Below are positions 14,871-23,824 of a DNA stretch of 64,000 bases, piece after piece. This stretch comes from an uncultured Actinomycetes bacterium (GTDB lineage: Bacteria; Actinomycetota; Coriobacteriia; Coriobacteriales; Atopobiaceae): positions 29,208 through 93,207 of the forward strand of contig OMTG01000080.1 in assembly GCA_900313905.1 (NCBI GenBank), read 5' to 3'. A program made the position numbers and the translations under genes. Numbering within the stretch: the stretch's first letter is position 1; every line of letters starts with the position of its first letter. The notes below the pieces were generated by a model that was not told the DNA's origin, ran no database searches, and saw only the letters and a program-made list of their open reading frames with translations.

Positions 14871-16178
14871 TCAGAGCGTCTTGGCGCCGCTGTCGAGCCG
14901 ATAGGGGCCAAAGGTCCCAACGAGGCGTTCAGGCACCTTTGCCGTGGCCCTGAGCCCTCCCTCGTGGTATTCCTCGTGTATGACCTGACACCGCTCATGG
15001 AGCATGTTCATGAGGAGGCCCTTCCCATAGGGCACCTCCACGGTCATGGTCACATCGCCACGGCCGGCCTCCTGGGCGATCCGGTACAGAAGGCCACGTA
15101 TGCCCTTGCCTTCCGTCGCGGAGATGAACACCGCATCGGGAAAGCGCAGGCGCAGCTGCTGCAGCTCCTCTCCATCCAGAAGATCGCACTTGTTGTAGAC
15201 GACGACGCTCCGGATGCGATCGGCTGCGATCTCCTTCAGGATCTCGTCCACGACTGAGAGCTCCTTTGCTGCATGGGGATCCGAGACATCGACGACCTTG
15301 AGGATGAGGTCGGCATTCACGACCTCAGCCAGCGTCGATTTGAACGATTCCACGAGCAGTGTCGGCAGCTTCTGGATGAAGCCGACCGTATCGGTGATCG
15401 TGATCTTGCGTCCCTCTTCGAGCTCGACCGCACGCGTCGTCGGGTCGAGCGTCGCGAAGAGCTCGTCCTTCACGTAGACCGCTGAGCCTGTGACCTGGTT
15501 GAGCAGCGTCGATTTGCCGGCATTCGTATAGCCGACCAAGGCGACCCGATAGACTCCTGATTCCCAGCGTGCCTTCGACTGCGTCGAGCGCTGGGTCGAG
15601 AGGTTCTTGAGCTCCTGGGTGAGGATTGATATGCGCTTCCTCACGAGACGGCGGTCTACCTCGAGCTGGGACTCGCCCTGGCCGAAGCGCGAGCCTATGC
15701 CGCCGCGCGTCTGCTCGCCGACGAGATGGCTCCACATGCCTCTCAGGCGCGGCAGGAGGTAGTTGGCCTGCGCCAGCTGCACCTGGAGGCGTCCCTCCTT
15801 CGTCGTCGCATGGGCGGCGAAGATATCGAGGATGAGGGCCGTGCGGTCGATGACCTTCACATGCGATCCCATGATATGCTCGAGATTCGACTGCTGCGAA
15901 GGCGTGAGCTCATCGTCGAAGACGACCACATCCGCATCCATGCCCTTTGCCATCTGCGCGATCTCTTCCGCCTTGCCAGAGCCCACGAATGTGCGCGCGA
16001 CCGGCACGTCGAGCTTCTGCGAGACAGAGGCGACGACCTCTCCCCCATCGGTCTCGACCAGGCGCCCCAGCTCGGCCAGGGACTCGTCGAGCGACCACTC
16101 GGAAGACCCGGTGTCGACCCCTACCAGTATGGCCCGCTCTGGCTGCAAGGTCGTCGATTCCGGCTTGAAACGTGGCAT
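14871..16178 (-). CDS. hflX: Ribosome-associated GTPase HflX
   Basis: HflX splits stalled or hibernating 70S ribosomes under stress. The 435-residue protein has the HflX N-terminal domain (ILVGVDTG, FVGSGKAEEIA, VVFDDELTPSQQSNLE, DRTALILDIFAAHATTKEGRLQVQLAQ). A TRAFAC GTPase domain follows, with G1 GYTNAGKST, G3 DTVGF, G4 NKCD and G5 SAT, and then a C-terminal region. I start it at the ATG at 16178, one base after the miaA stop, with AGGAG upstream; open sequence further upstream lies inside miaA in another frame. The miaA-hflX neighbourhood is common in bacteria. Confidence 0.96.
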   Translation of the reverse strand: MPRFKPESTTLQPERAILVGVDTGSSEWSLDESLAELGRLVETDGGEVVASVSQKLDVPVARTFVGSGKAEEIAQMAKGMDADVVVFDDELTPSQQSNLEHIMGSHVKVIDRTALILDIFAAHATTKEGRLQVQLAQANYLLPRLRGMWSHLVGEQTRGGIGSRFGQGESQLEVDRRLVRKRISILTQELKNLSTQRSTQSKARWESGVYRVALVGYTNAGKSTLLNQVTGSAVYVKDELFATLDPTTRAVELEEGRKITITDTVGFIQKLPTLLVESFKSTLAEVVNADLILKVVDVSDPHAAKELSVVDEILKEIAADRIRSVVVYNKCDLLDGEELQQLRLRFPDAVFISATEGKGIRGLLYRIAQEAGRGDVTMTVEVPYGKGLLMNMLHERCQVIHEEYHEGGLRATAKVPERLVGTFGPYRLDSGAKTL

Positions 16179-16179
16179 C

Positions 16180-17103
16180 TCATCGCTCCTCTTGGGCAAG
16201 TATCCTGTCAGCCGCTTCGTTCGTGTCCATGGCATCGAGATCGAGCCAGATGACCCGTCCTTCGCGCTTGAACCAGGAGATCTGCCGTTTCGCATAGCGG
16301 CGCGTCCGCATCTTGATCTGATCGATGGCCTCATCCATGGTGCAGCTGCCCTGGAGCGCCGCCACGATCTCCTTGTAGCCAATGGCCTGCATGGCGGTGA
16401 GCGTCTTAGCCAAGCCCTGGTCCATGAGGGAGCGCACCTCCTCGACAAGGCCCTCTGCCACCATCTGGTCCACCCGCTCCGATATACGCGCATAGAGGCG
16501 CTCACGCGACATTCGGATCCCGTAGATGGAGGCTTCATACCAAGGTGCCGTATGGCGGAGCCCGGCATGCTGCTTGGCGTAGCTCTTCCCCTCATCCAGA
16601 AGCTCGAGCGCACGTATGACACGGCGCACATTGTTCGGATGGATCAGCTCGGCGCTCTCAGGATCGCGGCTGCGCAGCAGCTCGAAGACAGCATCTGCAC
16701 CCTCCGCCTCTGCCATCTCCTCGTAACGCTTCCTCGCCGGTGAAGATGTGTCCCCTTTCGGGAACCTCATGTCGTCGATCACCGCATCGAGGTAGAGCCC
16801 GGTTCCTCCGCAGAGTATCGGGAGCTTCCCCTCTGACTGGAGGCGGTCGATGCAGTCCCGTGCATCGGTCTGGAAGAGCTGCACCGAGTAGCTCTCTCCG
16901 ACATCGGCCACATCGACCATCTCAAGCGGACACCTGCGTTCGCTCACGGGCGTCTTGGCCGTGCCAATGTCCATGCCACGATATACCTGCATGGCATCGA
17001 TGGAGACGACAGAGCTGCCGAGACGGCATGCCACCTCATCTGCAAGCGCGCTCTTGCCCGATGCCGTCGGGCCGACGATGCAGAGGACCCTGTCTCCCCT
17101 CAC
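16180..17103 (-). CDS. miaA: tRNA dimethylallyltransferase
   Basis: MiaA transfers a dimethylallyl group to adenosine 37 of tRNAs reading UNN codons, giving i6A. The P-loop GPTASGKSALADE, the DAMQVYRGMDIGTAK segment and the downstream PNNVRRVIRALE and AIGYKEI motifs are present in 307 residues, the normal length. It starts with GTG that overlaps the miaB stop (GTGA). The product of MiaA is the substrate of MiaB, encoded immediately upstream, so the two enzymes act in sequence from one transcript. Confidence 0.97.
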   Translation of the reverse strand: MRGDRVLCIVGPTASGKSALADEVACRLGSSVVSIDAMQVYRGMDIGTAKTPVSERRCPLEMVDVADVGESYSVQLFQTDARDCIDRLQSEGKLPILCGGTGLYLDAVIDDMRFPKGDTSSPARKRYEEMAEAEGADAVFELLRSRDPESAELIHPNNVRRVIRALELLDEGKSYAKQHAGLRHTAPWYEASIYGIRMSRERLYARISERVDQMVAEGLVEEVRSLMDQGLAKTLTAMQAIGYKEIVAALQGSCTMDEAIDQIKMRTRRYAKRQISWFKREGRVIWLDLDAMDTNEAADRILAQEER

Positions 17104-18467
17104 CGGGGGTCGCCTTCGAGCGACCCTGCCAGATACCAGGATTTCGTCTCATCGATCCGGATGTCGGCAAGCTTTCCGACAAAGTCCTCAGGTGCGGCAC
17201 CATCTGGCAGCGGGAAATGGACGGTCTGGTTCTTGCGGCTGTGTCCTACCATCACCTTGTCGTTGCGCTTCGAGACCCCCTCGACGAGGACCTCGGAGAG
17301 CGTCCCCATATCGCGTGCGTTCGACGCATGGGAGAGATCGGTCACGAGCTCGGCAAGCCGGTCGAACCGCTCCTGTATCACCTCATGGGGCGTTGGATCC
17401 TCGATCTTGGCGGCGGGGGTGCCAGGACGCTTCGAATAGATGAAGGTGAAGGCGGAATCGAAGGCCACCTCACGCACCAGCGAGAGCGTGTCCTCGAAGT
17501 CCTCTGCGGTCTCGCCAGGGAACCCGACGATTATGTCGGTCGAAAGCGCAAGATCCGGCATCGCGGAGCGGAGACGCCCAGCAAGGTCGATATACTGCTC
17601 GCGGGTGTAGCGGCGGTTCATGGCCTTCAGTATGCGTGTCGACCCGCTCTGGACCGCAAGATGCATATGGGGCATCACGTTCGGCGTCTCCGCCATGGCG
17701 GCGATCACCTCATCCGAAAGATCCTTCGGATTGGATGAGGTGAAGCGGATGCGGTCGACACCAGTCTTGCCGACCTCGCGCAGAAGCTCTGCGAAGCGCG
17801 GCTTTCCGTAGATGTTCCGTCCGTAGGAGTTCACGTTCTGGCCCAAGAGCGTTATCTCGCGCACGCCGTCAGCAACGAGGCCCTCGCACTCGATGAGGAT
17901 GCTCTCCATGGTGCGGGAGCGCTCCCTGCCGCGGACATAGGGCACGATGCAGTAGGTGCAGAAGTTGTCGCATCCTGTCATGATCGGCACCCAGGCATGG
18001 AAGCGCTCAGCGCGCCTGCTGGGCAGGTCGGTCGAGAAATGCTCCGTATCCTCTTCGGTATCCACGAGGACCTTGTGCTTCTTCTCGGCCATCGCTTCGA
18101 CAAGAAGCTCGGGCAGCGCTGCCAAGGCACCGGTGCCGAAGACCACATCGACACAGGGGATGTTCTTCTTGAGGTCAGCGCCAGAGCGCTGCGCGACACA
18201 GCCGCCTACGCAGACGATGCGCTTGCCTGAAGGGGGTGTCGGAGCGCTTGCAGCGCCTGATGCCACGCCGTAGAGGCGGGTGTCCGCGCCTTCGCGCACG
18301 CTGCATGTCATGAATACGACGATGTCTGCCTCGTCGATGGTCTCCACCTCGAGGCAGCCGCAGGAATCAAGCAGGCCTGCCACCCGTTCTGCGTCGTGGA
18401 AATTCATCTGGCAGCCGAACGTCTTCACGTGGTAGGTCTTGCCGGCGAGCTTGGGGTACTGCTGCAT
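17100..18467 (-). CDS. miaB: tRNA-i6A37 methylthiotransferase MiaB
   Basis: MiaB is a radical-SAM enzyme that converts i6A37 of tRNA to ms2i6A37. In 455 residues it has the N-terminal UPF0004 domain with cluster cysteines (FGCQMNFHDAER, TCSVREGA, GGCVAQ), the radical-SAM CxxxCxxC motif in CDNFCTYCIVPYVRGRERSR and a C-terminal TRAM domain. It starts two bases after the spoVS stop and overlaps miaA. Two paralogues with other targets are in the window, RimO (24955-26325) and MtaB (39359-40627). Confidence 0.97.
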   Translation of the reverse strand: MQQYPKLAGKTYHVKTFGCQMNFHDAERVAGLLDSCGCLEVETIDEADIVVFMTCSVREGADTRLYGVASGAASAPTPPSGKRIVCVGGCVAQRSGADLKKNIPCVDVVFGTGALAALPELLVEAMAEKKHKVLVDTEEDTEHFSTDLPSRRAERFHAWVPIMTGCDNFCTYCIVPYVRGRERSRTMESILIECEGLVADGVREITLLGQNVNSYGRNIYGKPRFAELLREVGKTGVDRIRFTSSNPKDLSDEVIAAMAETPNVMPHMHLAVQSGSTRILKAMNRRYTREQYIDLAGRLRSAMPDLALSTDIIVGFPGETAEDFEDTLSLVREVAFDSAFTFIYSKRPGTPAAKIEDPTPHEVIQERFDRLAELVTDLSHASNARDMGTLSEVLVEGVSKRNDKVMVGHSRKNQTVHFPLPDGAAPEDFVGKLADIRIDETKSWYLAGSLEGDPR

Positions 18468-18468
18468 G

Positions 18469-18786
18469 CTATGAAACCATCCTGGAGTCAGTGGGTGAAG
18501 AGGAGCTGAGCGACTGCGGCGTCAGCTTGTGGACATAGATCGCGATGCGGATGGCGGTTCTGCTCTCTCCGCCAATCTCGATATCGGAGAAGGTCGGCGC
18601 ACAGGAGATATCGACACCTGTCGGGATCAGGAAACCTCGGGCGATAGCCACCGCCTTGATGGCCTGGTTCACCGCTCCAGCGCCGACGCACTGGAGATTC
18701 ACCGGCACCCCATCCTTCACCATGCCGGCAATGGCACCCGCAACCGATGCGGGCGACGATTTGCTTGATACTTTGAGGAAGTCCAT
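18469..18786 (-). CDS. spoVS: SpoVS (stage V sporulation protein S family)
   Basis: The 105-residue protein opens with MDFLKVSSKSSPASVAGAIAG and contains CVGAGAVNQAIKAVAIARGFL, both highly characteristic of SpoVS, a small Alba-like nucleic-acid-binding protein. In Bacillus it promotes a late sporulation step, but it is also conserved in many non-sporulating lineages, so its role here is open. The start at 18786 has AGGAG nine bases upstream. The final 15 residues (SSSSPTDSRMVS) are a divergent tail. A 100-base gap separates it from the GHKL ATPase gene. The order rny ... spoVS ... miaB recalls Bacillus (rny-ymdB-spoVS). Confidence 0.93.
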   Translation of the reverse strand: MDFLKVSSKSSPASVAGAIAGMVKDGVPVNLQCVGAGAVNQAIKAVAIARGFLIPTGVDISCAPTFSDIEIGGESRTAIRIAIYVHKLTPQSLSSSSPTDSRMVS

Positions 18787-18886
18787 ACCTGCTCCTGGCA
18801 CATCTTCTATCTTGTGTCGTATCTTACAACGACCTAAAGCATCTGGTCTAGCACATATGCCATGTGACCATCTTACGCTTTCGCGC

Positions 18887-19981
18887 TCAGTCCTCTTCCA
18901 TGAAATCGAAGCTGACCTGCACTTTTCCCGACGATACCCGCACTTCGGGCCTGCCTGTGGGCACCAAGTAGTAGCGCTCGGCCAGCTGCTGGAAATCCTT
19001 CGCGAGCACTTCCTGGAACTGCTCGATATCCTCGTCGGCAATCTTCAGGCCCCGGGAATCCTTCGCAAGATCGACCTTGTGCCGTGCCTGCGCGCCAGCT
19101 GCCTTCTGCTTGGCGCCGCAGCACCAGGCATAGGCGCCTTGGGCAGGCTTGATCTCGCCCGCAAGGATGCGGTGGGCAGTCCGCTCCGATATCACCAGGC
19201 CAAGCTTTCCGGCAATCTCTGCAAGCTCCTGCGCATCTGCAGCAAGCCTCAGCTGCTGCAGGAGCGAAAGGTCGGAGAGCGCTGTCGTCAGGAGCTTCTC
19301 CCGGACCTCACGGGGAATGCGGACGTGCCGGCGAGCCGCCGCTATGACTTCAGCAGCAGAACCGACATAGACTTCGCAATCCCCTTCGTCCTCGAGCGCA
19401 AACTCGCAGCAGGTACGGCAGATGTTGTGGGGGCCACGCTCGATGAGAGGCTTTCCGGCATCGTCTGTGCCCATCTCAGGCCACGATGACTGGTCTGCCT
19501 TCTCCTGGATCGTCTCGGTATCGAAGACTGCCTGGATCGCTGTGCCCTTGCCGGGAGCAGATGCCATGACCTGGGCTGATTGGGCATTCTGCCTGATCGA
19601 GAAGAGCGCCATGCCCCTTCCGTGGACACCCCAGGCATCCATATGCATGGAGTCGAGCTTTGAGGTCACACGTGCATCGAATATGCGCTCCCACATAGCC
19701 TCAGGAATGCCCGATCCATCGTCGATGGCCGTCAGTGTGCGCAGGGAGTCTGTCTTCGTCGTAGCCATCAGAATCGTATGCGCCCCTGCATCGCGGGCGT
19801 TGCGCAGGAGCTCGATCGCTGCATCCTCGACCGAACGGATATCATGCTTCGCCTGGCGGCGTTCGGCTTCGTCCACCCGAAGACGGACGAAGCCTCCGCC
19901 AAAGCTTTCCTCGACGCGCAGCTTCCCTGCATGCCCCGTCAGGGCGACGAAATCTGCAAGGCTTCCTGCGTCCTGGACCAT
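18887..19981 (-). CDS. GHKL ATPase with MutL-like N-terminal domain, function unknown
   Basis: This 364-residue protein has a clear GHKL ATP-binding fold. The N box is DAAIELLRNARDAGA (Glu57, Asn61), the G1 box is IDDGSGIP (Asp87-Gly91), and ARVTSKL (104-110) and WGVHGRGMALFSI (117-129) follow, with GKGT at 144-147. The TSK and GxxGRGMAL elements are closer to MutL (ATSK, GFRGEAL) than to histidine kinases or Hsp90, and no phosphoacceptor domain is present. Residues 185-290 contain six cysteines (188, 191, 192, 202, 287, 288), which could bind a metal, and the C-terminal half matches nothing I recognise. It starts one base after rny and lies before spoVS-miaB. Function unknown. Confidence 0.8.
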   Translation of the reverse strand: MVQDAGSLADFVALTGHAGKLRVEESFGGGFVRLRVDEAERRQAKHDIRSVEDAAIELLRNARDAGAHTILMATTKTDSLRTLTAIDDGSGIPEAMWERIFDARVTSKLDSMHMDAWGVHGRGMALFSIRQNAQSAQVMASAPGKGTAIQAVFDTETIQEKADQSSWPEMGTDDAGKPLIERGPHNICRTCCEFALEDEGDCEVYVGSAAEVIAAARRHVRIPREVREKLLTTALSDLSLLQQLRLAADAQELAEIAGKLGLVISERTAHRILAGEIKPAQGAYAWCCGAKQKAAGAQARHKVDLAKDSRGLKIADEDIEQFQEVLAKDFQQLAERYYLVPTGRPEVRVSSGKVQVSFDFMEED

Positions 19982-19982
19982 G

Positions 19983-21554
19983 CTACTTCGCCGTATCGAC
20001 CGCGCGGGACTCGCGGATCACGACGACGCGGACCTGGCCGGGATACTCCATCTCGTCCTCGATCTGCTTCGCGATATCGTGCGCGAGCACGACAGCCTCG
20101 GAGTCGGAGATCTTCTCCGGCTCGACCATGACGTGAAGCTCGCGGCCCGCCTGCATGGCGTAGGTGCGCTCGACGCCCTCGTGTGCGTTGGCGATCTCCT
20201 CGAGCTTCTCGAGGCGCTTGATGTAGTTCTCGGCAGACTCGCGGCGTGCGCCCGGGCGGGCGGCCGAGATGGCATCAGCTGCCTGCACCAGGACATCGAG
20301 GACCGTATCCGGCTCGACGTCGGCATGGTGCGCCTCGATAGCGTGGACGATGTCGGCCTTCTCGCCGTAGCGGCGGGCGAGGTCGGCGCCGATCACGGCA
20401 TGCGGCCCCTCGACCTCGTGGTCGATGGCCTTGCCGATATCATGCAGAAGTCCTGCGCGCTTTGCGGGCGCCTCGTCCATGCCAAGCTCCGATGCCATGA
20501 TGCCGCAGAGCGTGGCGACCTGGATGGAATGCTGGAGCACATTCTGCCCATAGGAGGTGCGGTAGCGCAGGGCTCCGAGGGTCTTCACGAGCTCGGGATG
20601 CAGATCGTGGATGCCCATATCAAAGGCAGCCTGCTCGCCTGCCTCGCGCACGCGCTCGTTCACGAGCGTCTCTGCCTTCTTGTACATGTCCTCGATACGC
20701 GCTGGATGGATGCGTCCGTCGGCAATGAGGTTCTCGAGGGTGACGCGGGCCGTCTCGCGGCGCACCGGATCGAAGCTGGAGAGCACGACCGTCTCAGGCG
20801 TATCGTCGATCACGAGGGAGACGCCAGTGACCTGCTCGAAGGTGCGGATGTTGCGGCCTTCGCGGCCGATGATGCGGCCCTTCAGATCGTCGGAGGGGAT
20901 ATGGACAGAGGTGACCGTGATCTCGCCTGCCTGATCTGCTGCGCAGCGCTGGATGGCGGTCGAGACGATCTCGCGGGCAGTCTTGTCTGCCTGTGCCCGG
21001 ACGCGCTGTTCGGACTCGCGCAGGATCTGTGCTTCCTCATGCACGCTCTGCTTGCGCACACGTGCGATCAGCTCGTCGTGGGCCTCTTCCGTATTGAGTC
21101 CAGCGATGCGCTCGAGCTCGGCAGTCTTCTGTGCTTCCATCTTGTCGAGGTCGTTCTTGCGGCGGTCAAGCTGGCCCTGGAGGCTCTGGAGCTGATGCTC
21201 CCGGCGATCGAGCGAATCATTGCGCTTGTCGAGGGACTCCTCGCGCTGCACAAGACGGTTCTCGAGGGTGTGGATCTCGCTCTTGCGCTGTTTGTCCTCA
21301 TTCTCGGAGGCCTGGCGCATCTCGAGGATCTGCTCCTTGGCCTTGAGGATCTGCGCCTGCTGCTCGGTCTCTGCCTGGCGCCTGGCATCTGCCGTGATCT
21401 GCTCTGCCTGTGCACGCGCTTCATCGATCTGCGACTTGGCTTCGTCGACCTGGCGCTGCGCCTCCTGCACTTTCGTATTGTTCTTCGACGAGAAGATGAG
21501 GAAGCAGGCAACTGCTCCTATCGCCACGCCGAGAACAACCAGTACGATTTCCAT
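19983..21554 (-). CDS. rny: Ribonuclease Y
   Basis: RNase Y is a membrane-anchored endoribonuclease that starts mRNA decay in bacteria without RNase E. The 523-residue protein has an N-terminal transmembrane helix (about 1-22) and a long charged coiled coil (about 30-200). A KH domain follows (SDDLKGRIIGREGRNIRTFEQ), then an HD domain with HSIQVATLCG and the metal-binding LLHDIGKAIDHE. Length and order are standard. Its own promoter lies at 21730-21758. It is followed one base later by the GHKL ATPase. RNase J and PNPase, its usual partners, are also encoded in the window. Confidence 0.98.
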   Translation of the reverse strand: MEIVLVVLGVAIGAVACFLIFSSKNNTKVQEAQRQVDEAKSQIDEARAQAEQITADARRQAETEQQAQILKAKEQILEMRQASENEDKQRKSEIHTLENRLVQREESLDKRNDSLDRREHQLQSLQGQLDRRKNDLDKMEAQKTAELERIAGLNTEEAHDELIARVRKQSVHEEAQILRESEQRVRAQADKTAREIVSTAIQRCAADQAGEITVTSVHIPSDDLKGRIIGREGRNIRTFEQVTGVSLVIDDTPETVVLSSFDPVRRETARVTLENLIADGRIHPARIEDMYKKAETLVNERVREAGEQAAFDMGIHDLHPELVKTLGALRYRTSYGQNVLQHSIQVATLCGIMASELGMDEAPAKRAGLLHDIGKAIDHEVEGPHAVIGADLARRYGEKADIVHAIEAHHADVEPDTVLDVLVQAADAISAARPGARRESAENYIKRLEKLEEIANAHEGVERTYAMQAGRELHVMVEPEKISDSEAVVLAHDIAKQIEDEMEYPGQVRVVVIRESRAVDTAK

Positions 21555-21729
21555 GTTGGCTCCTCAGCTGTTCATCATCATTTCATGCAGGGATCCGCAT
21601 GCGGACCCCGCCACCTGAGGCGTCACACTCACGGGCTTGCGCCCGATCAGACAAGATATTCCTTCAATGACATATCGCAACGTCTGACAGACGAAACTGC
21701 AGGCGTGTATCACCAGAGCTGGCTATTAA

Positions 21730-21758
21730 ATCGTATGTTCGTTCTGCACAACTGTCAA
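21730..21758 (-). promoter_or_regulatory. Promoter of the rny operon
   Basis: On the minus strand TTGACA (21753-21758) and TACGAT (21730-21735) are spaced by exactly 17 bases. They lie about 175 bases upstream of the rny start codon, leaving a fairly long 5' leader. Confidence 0.6.
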
Positions 21759-21799
21759 ATGTCTGTAAGCCTCGACGGTCGGGATTTTTCGTGGATGGC

Positions 21800-21837
21800 A
21801 GATTCATGCCCCGCTCTGCATGCAGCGGCATGAATCT
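21800..21837 (-). terminator. Hairpin at the end of recA-recX
   Basis: AGATTCATGCC (21800-21810) and GGCATGAATCT (21827-21837) form a perfect 11-bp stem, 11 bases after the recX stop. No U-tract follows on the minus strand, so termination may need a factor. Confidence 0.45.
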
Positions 21838-21848
21838 TGCGCCCCATC

Positions 21849-22514
21849 CTATCCAGCCCGGCGCTCCTCCATCACCTGGGCAGCAACCCGTCCCGCAAGG
21901 TCGTAGCCATAGCCTCTGCCCGCAAGGAATCGCACAAGCTTCTGGTATTCATTCCCAGAAGAGATGTGCTTGCGCCGCGCAAGCTCGAGGGCCCGCTCCT
22001 CCTCCGACTCGTCTCCTGAAGCCTCAGACCACGAGAGGCCTTGGGGAAGCTCTATCCCGCGCCGCCTGAGCTCGAGGAGGATCTTCCTCTTTCCCCAGCC
22101 TGCCCTGATCTTCGTCTCGATGAATGTCTTCGCGTAGCGCCTGTCGTCCACGAGATGGTGGCCTTCTGCACGCTCCACCGTCTGCTGGGCCACGGCTTCA
22201 GGATAGCCGCGCAGGACCAGCCGGTCGTGCATCTCCTGTGCGGTATAGTCGCGGCGATTGAGGAGGCTCACGGCCTTCTGCCAGGCGCACTCATGCTCGA
22301 AGCGCTTGACCGCCACCGCAAGCTCGTCTGCGCTCCACGGATGCCCCGATTCCTTCTGTCCCTTCTTCAGGCAGCGTCCCACCTCGACCGGTATGCGCTG
22401 CCGTCTGCCATCAGGGAAGGTGAGCGTGGCGACGGGGCGCCTCAGGTCGAACGAGCCTGCCTTCCGGTCAGGGAAGGCGACATCCCAATCCACGCTTTCA
22501 TCCATGTCTCCCAT
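21849..22514 (-). CDS. recX: Regulatory protein RecX
   Basis: RecX binds RecA filaments and limits their activity. This 221-residue form has the RecX core of three-helix repeats: AVSLLNRRDYTAQEMHDRLVLRGY, then VDDRRYAKTFIETKIRAGWGKRKILLELRRRGI and a third repeat near the end. About 60 residues precede the core and include a strand-rich FDLRRPVATLTFPDGRRQRIPVEVG segment, as in the longer RecX proteins. The start at 22514 lies four bases after the recA stop; an ATG nine bases later is an alternative. Co-transcription with recA is clear. Confidence 0.93.
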   Translation of the reverse strand: MGDMDESVDWDVAFPDRKAGSFDLRRPVATLTFPDGRRQRIPVEVGRCLKKGQKESGHPWSADELAVAVKRFEHECAWQKAVSLLNRRDYTAQEMHDRLVLRGYPEAVAQQTVERAEGHHLVDDRRYAKTFIETKIRAGWGKRKILLELRRRGIELPQGLSWSEASGDESEEERALELARRKHISSGNEYQKLVRFLAGRGYGYDLAGRVAAQVMEERRAG

Positions 22515-22518
22515 GGAG

Positions 22519-23616
22519 CTATGCTTCCGTCTTCGCCGCATCGCTATCCGGAAGGACCGGCTCGCCGACGCGCTCATCCGAGAGGACCAGGCCGCAGGCA
22601 ACGCGCACCTTGTGGTCGATCTCCTGCATGAGGTCAGGGTTCTCGCGCAGGAATTCCTTCGCGGCCTCGCGGCCCTGTCCCAGGCGCTCTCCCTCATAGG
22701 TGAACCAGGCGCCCGACTTGTCGACTATGCCGTAATCGACGCCCATATCGAGGACCGAGCCCTCCTTCGATATGCCGGTGCCGTACATGATGTCGAACTC
22801 TGCCTGCTTGAAGGGAGCTGCCACCTTGTTCTTCACGACCTTGACGCGGACACGGTTGCCGATGATCTCGCCGTTCTGCTTGATGGAATCGATGCGGCGG
22901 ATGTCCATGCGCACCGAGGCGAAGAACTTGAGGGCACGCCCACCCGGTGTCGTCTCGGGGTTGCCGAACATGACGCCGATTTTCTCGCGCAGCTGGTTGA
23001 TGAAGATGCAGGTGGTGTTCGATTTCGCAAGGGAGCCGGCAAGCTTCCTCAGCGCCTGGCTCATGAGGCGGGCCTGTGCGCCGACCGTCGTCTCGCCGAT
23101 CTCGCCCTCGATCTCGGCACGTGGCACGAGCGCCGCAACGGAGTCGATGACAATCGCGTCGATGGCGCCAGAGCGGACCAGCATGTCGCAGATCTCGAGT
23201 GCCTGCTCGCCCGTATCTGGCTGGGAGATCAGCACCTCGTCGATATCGACGCCGATGCGGGCGGCATAGCCCGGATCGAGCGCATGCTCTGCATCGATGA
23301 AGGCGACGACGCCGCCCATCGCCTGGGCCTCGGCAAGGATCTCGAGCGAGAGCGTCGTCTTTCCGGATGATTCAGGGCCATAGATCTCGACGATGCGGCC
23401 ACGCGGCACGCCGCCGATGCCCAGTGCGGCATCGAGGGCCAGAGATCCTGTCGGTATCGCCTCGATATCGAGGTTCTGCGCCCCATCGCCGTACTTCATG
23501 ATCGAGCCCTTGCCGAACTTCTTCTCGATCTCGGCAGTGGTCGCCTCGACCATCCTGTCGCGCTCTTCTCCATAGGTGCGCTCGTGCACTTCGCGCGCTA
23601 CCGTCTTCTTAGCCAT
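22519..23616 (-). CDS. recA: Recombinase RecA
   Basis: RecA pairs homologous DNA strands and, as a nucleoprotein filament, triggers LexA self-cleavage. The 365-residue protein carries the Walker [10 protein letters not shown], the invariant [15 protein letters not shown], the L2 loop region [22 protein letters not shown] and [14 protein letters not shown]. An N-terminal extension of about 15 residues ([16 protein letters not shown]) precedes the usual start of homology. Its promoter holds a perfect LexA box (23660-23673). recX follows four bases downstream. No intein is present. Confidence 0.99.
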   Translation of the reverse strand: MAKKTVAREVHERTYGEERDRMVEATTAEIEKKFGKGSIMKYGDGAQNLDIEAIPTGSLALDAALGIGGVPRGRIVEIYGPESSGKTTLSLEILAEAQAMGGVVAFIDAEHALDPGYAARIGVDIDEVLISQPDTGEQALEICDMLVRSGAIDAIVIDSVAALVPRAEIEGEIGETTVGAQARLMSQALRKLAGSLAKSNTTCIFINQLREKIGVMFGNPETTPGGRALKFFASVRMDIRRIDSIKQNGEIIGNRVRVKVVKNKVAAPFKQAEFDIMYGTGISKEGSVLDMGVDYGIVDKSGAWFTYEGERLGQGREAAKEFLRENPDLMQEIDHKVRVACGLVLSDERVGEPVLPDSDAAKTEA

Positions 23617-23651
23617 TCCGGTCTCCTCCGGTCTCGTCTTTGCCCTTAGCC

Positions 23652-23680
23652 ATCCTAGACGAACACGCGTTCGTAGTCAA
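23652..23680 (-). promoter_or_regulatory. recA promoter with embedded LexA box
   Basis: The minus-strand promoter TTGACT (23675-23680) and TAGGAT (23652-23657) has a 17-base spacer. Almost the whole spacer is taken by a consensus LexA operator, CGAACACGCGTTCG in plus-strand sense (23660-23673), so LexA bound here would occlude RNA polymerase. Confidence 0.9.
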
Positions 23681-23765
23681 TTCCTGCACGGCAATCATAT
23701 CCGATGCCTCTGGCAGGAATGGATGGCGCAGCTGGCTGGACTCTGCCAGCGCTCCGCCCCCGATA

Positions 23766-23810
23766 TGAAAAGAGGCTGGCCCGGGACCTGACAGCCCAGA
23801 GCCAGCCTCT
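23766..23810 (-). terminator. Intrinsic terminator after cinA
   Basis: AGAGGCTGGC (23771-23780) and GCCAGCCTCT (23801-23810) form a perfect 10-bp stem, followed on the minus strand by TTTCATA. It closes the rnj...cinA run of genes 15 bases after the cinA stop, and separates it from recA. Confidence 0.85.
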
Positions 23811-23824
23811 GATGGACAGCAGCA

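Noticed and set aside
18887..19981. GHKL protein considered as a sensor histidine kinase
   Set aside because: There is no phosphoacceptor histidine domain, no sensor or membrane part, and no response-regulator gene nearby; the TSK and GxxGRGMAL motifs point to the MutL side of the superfamily.
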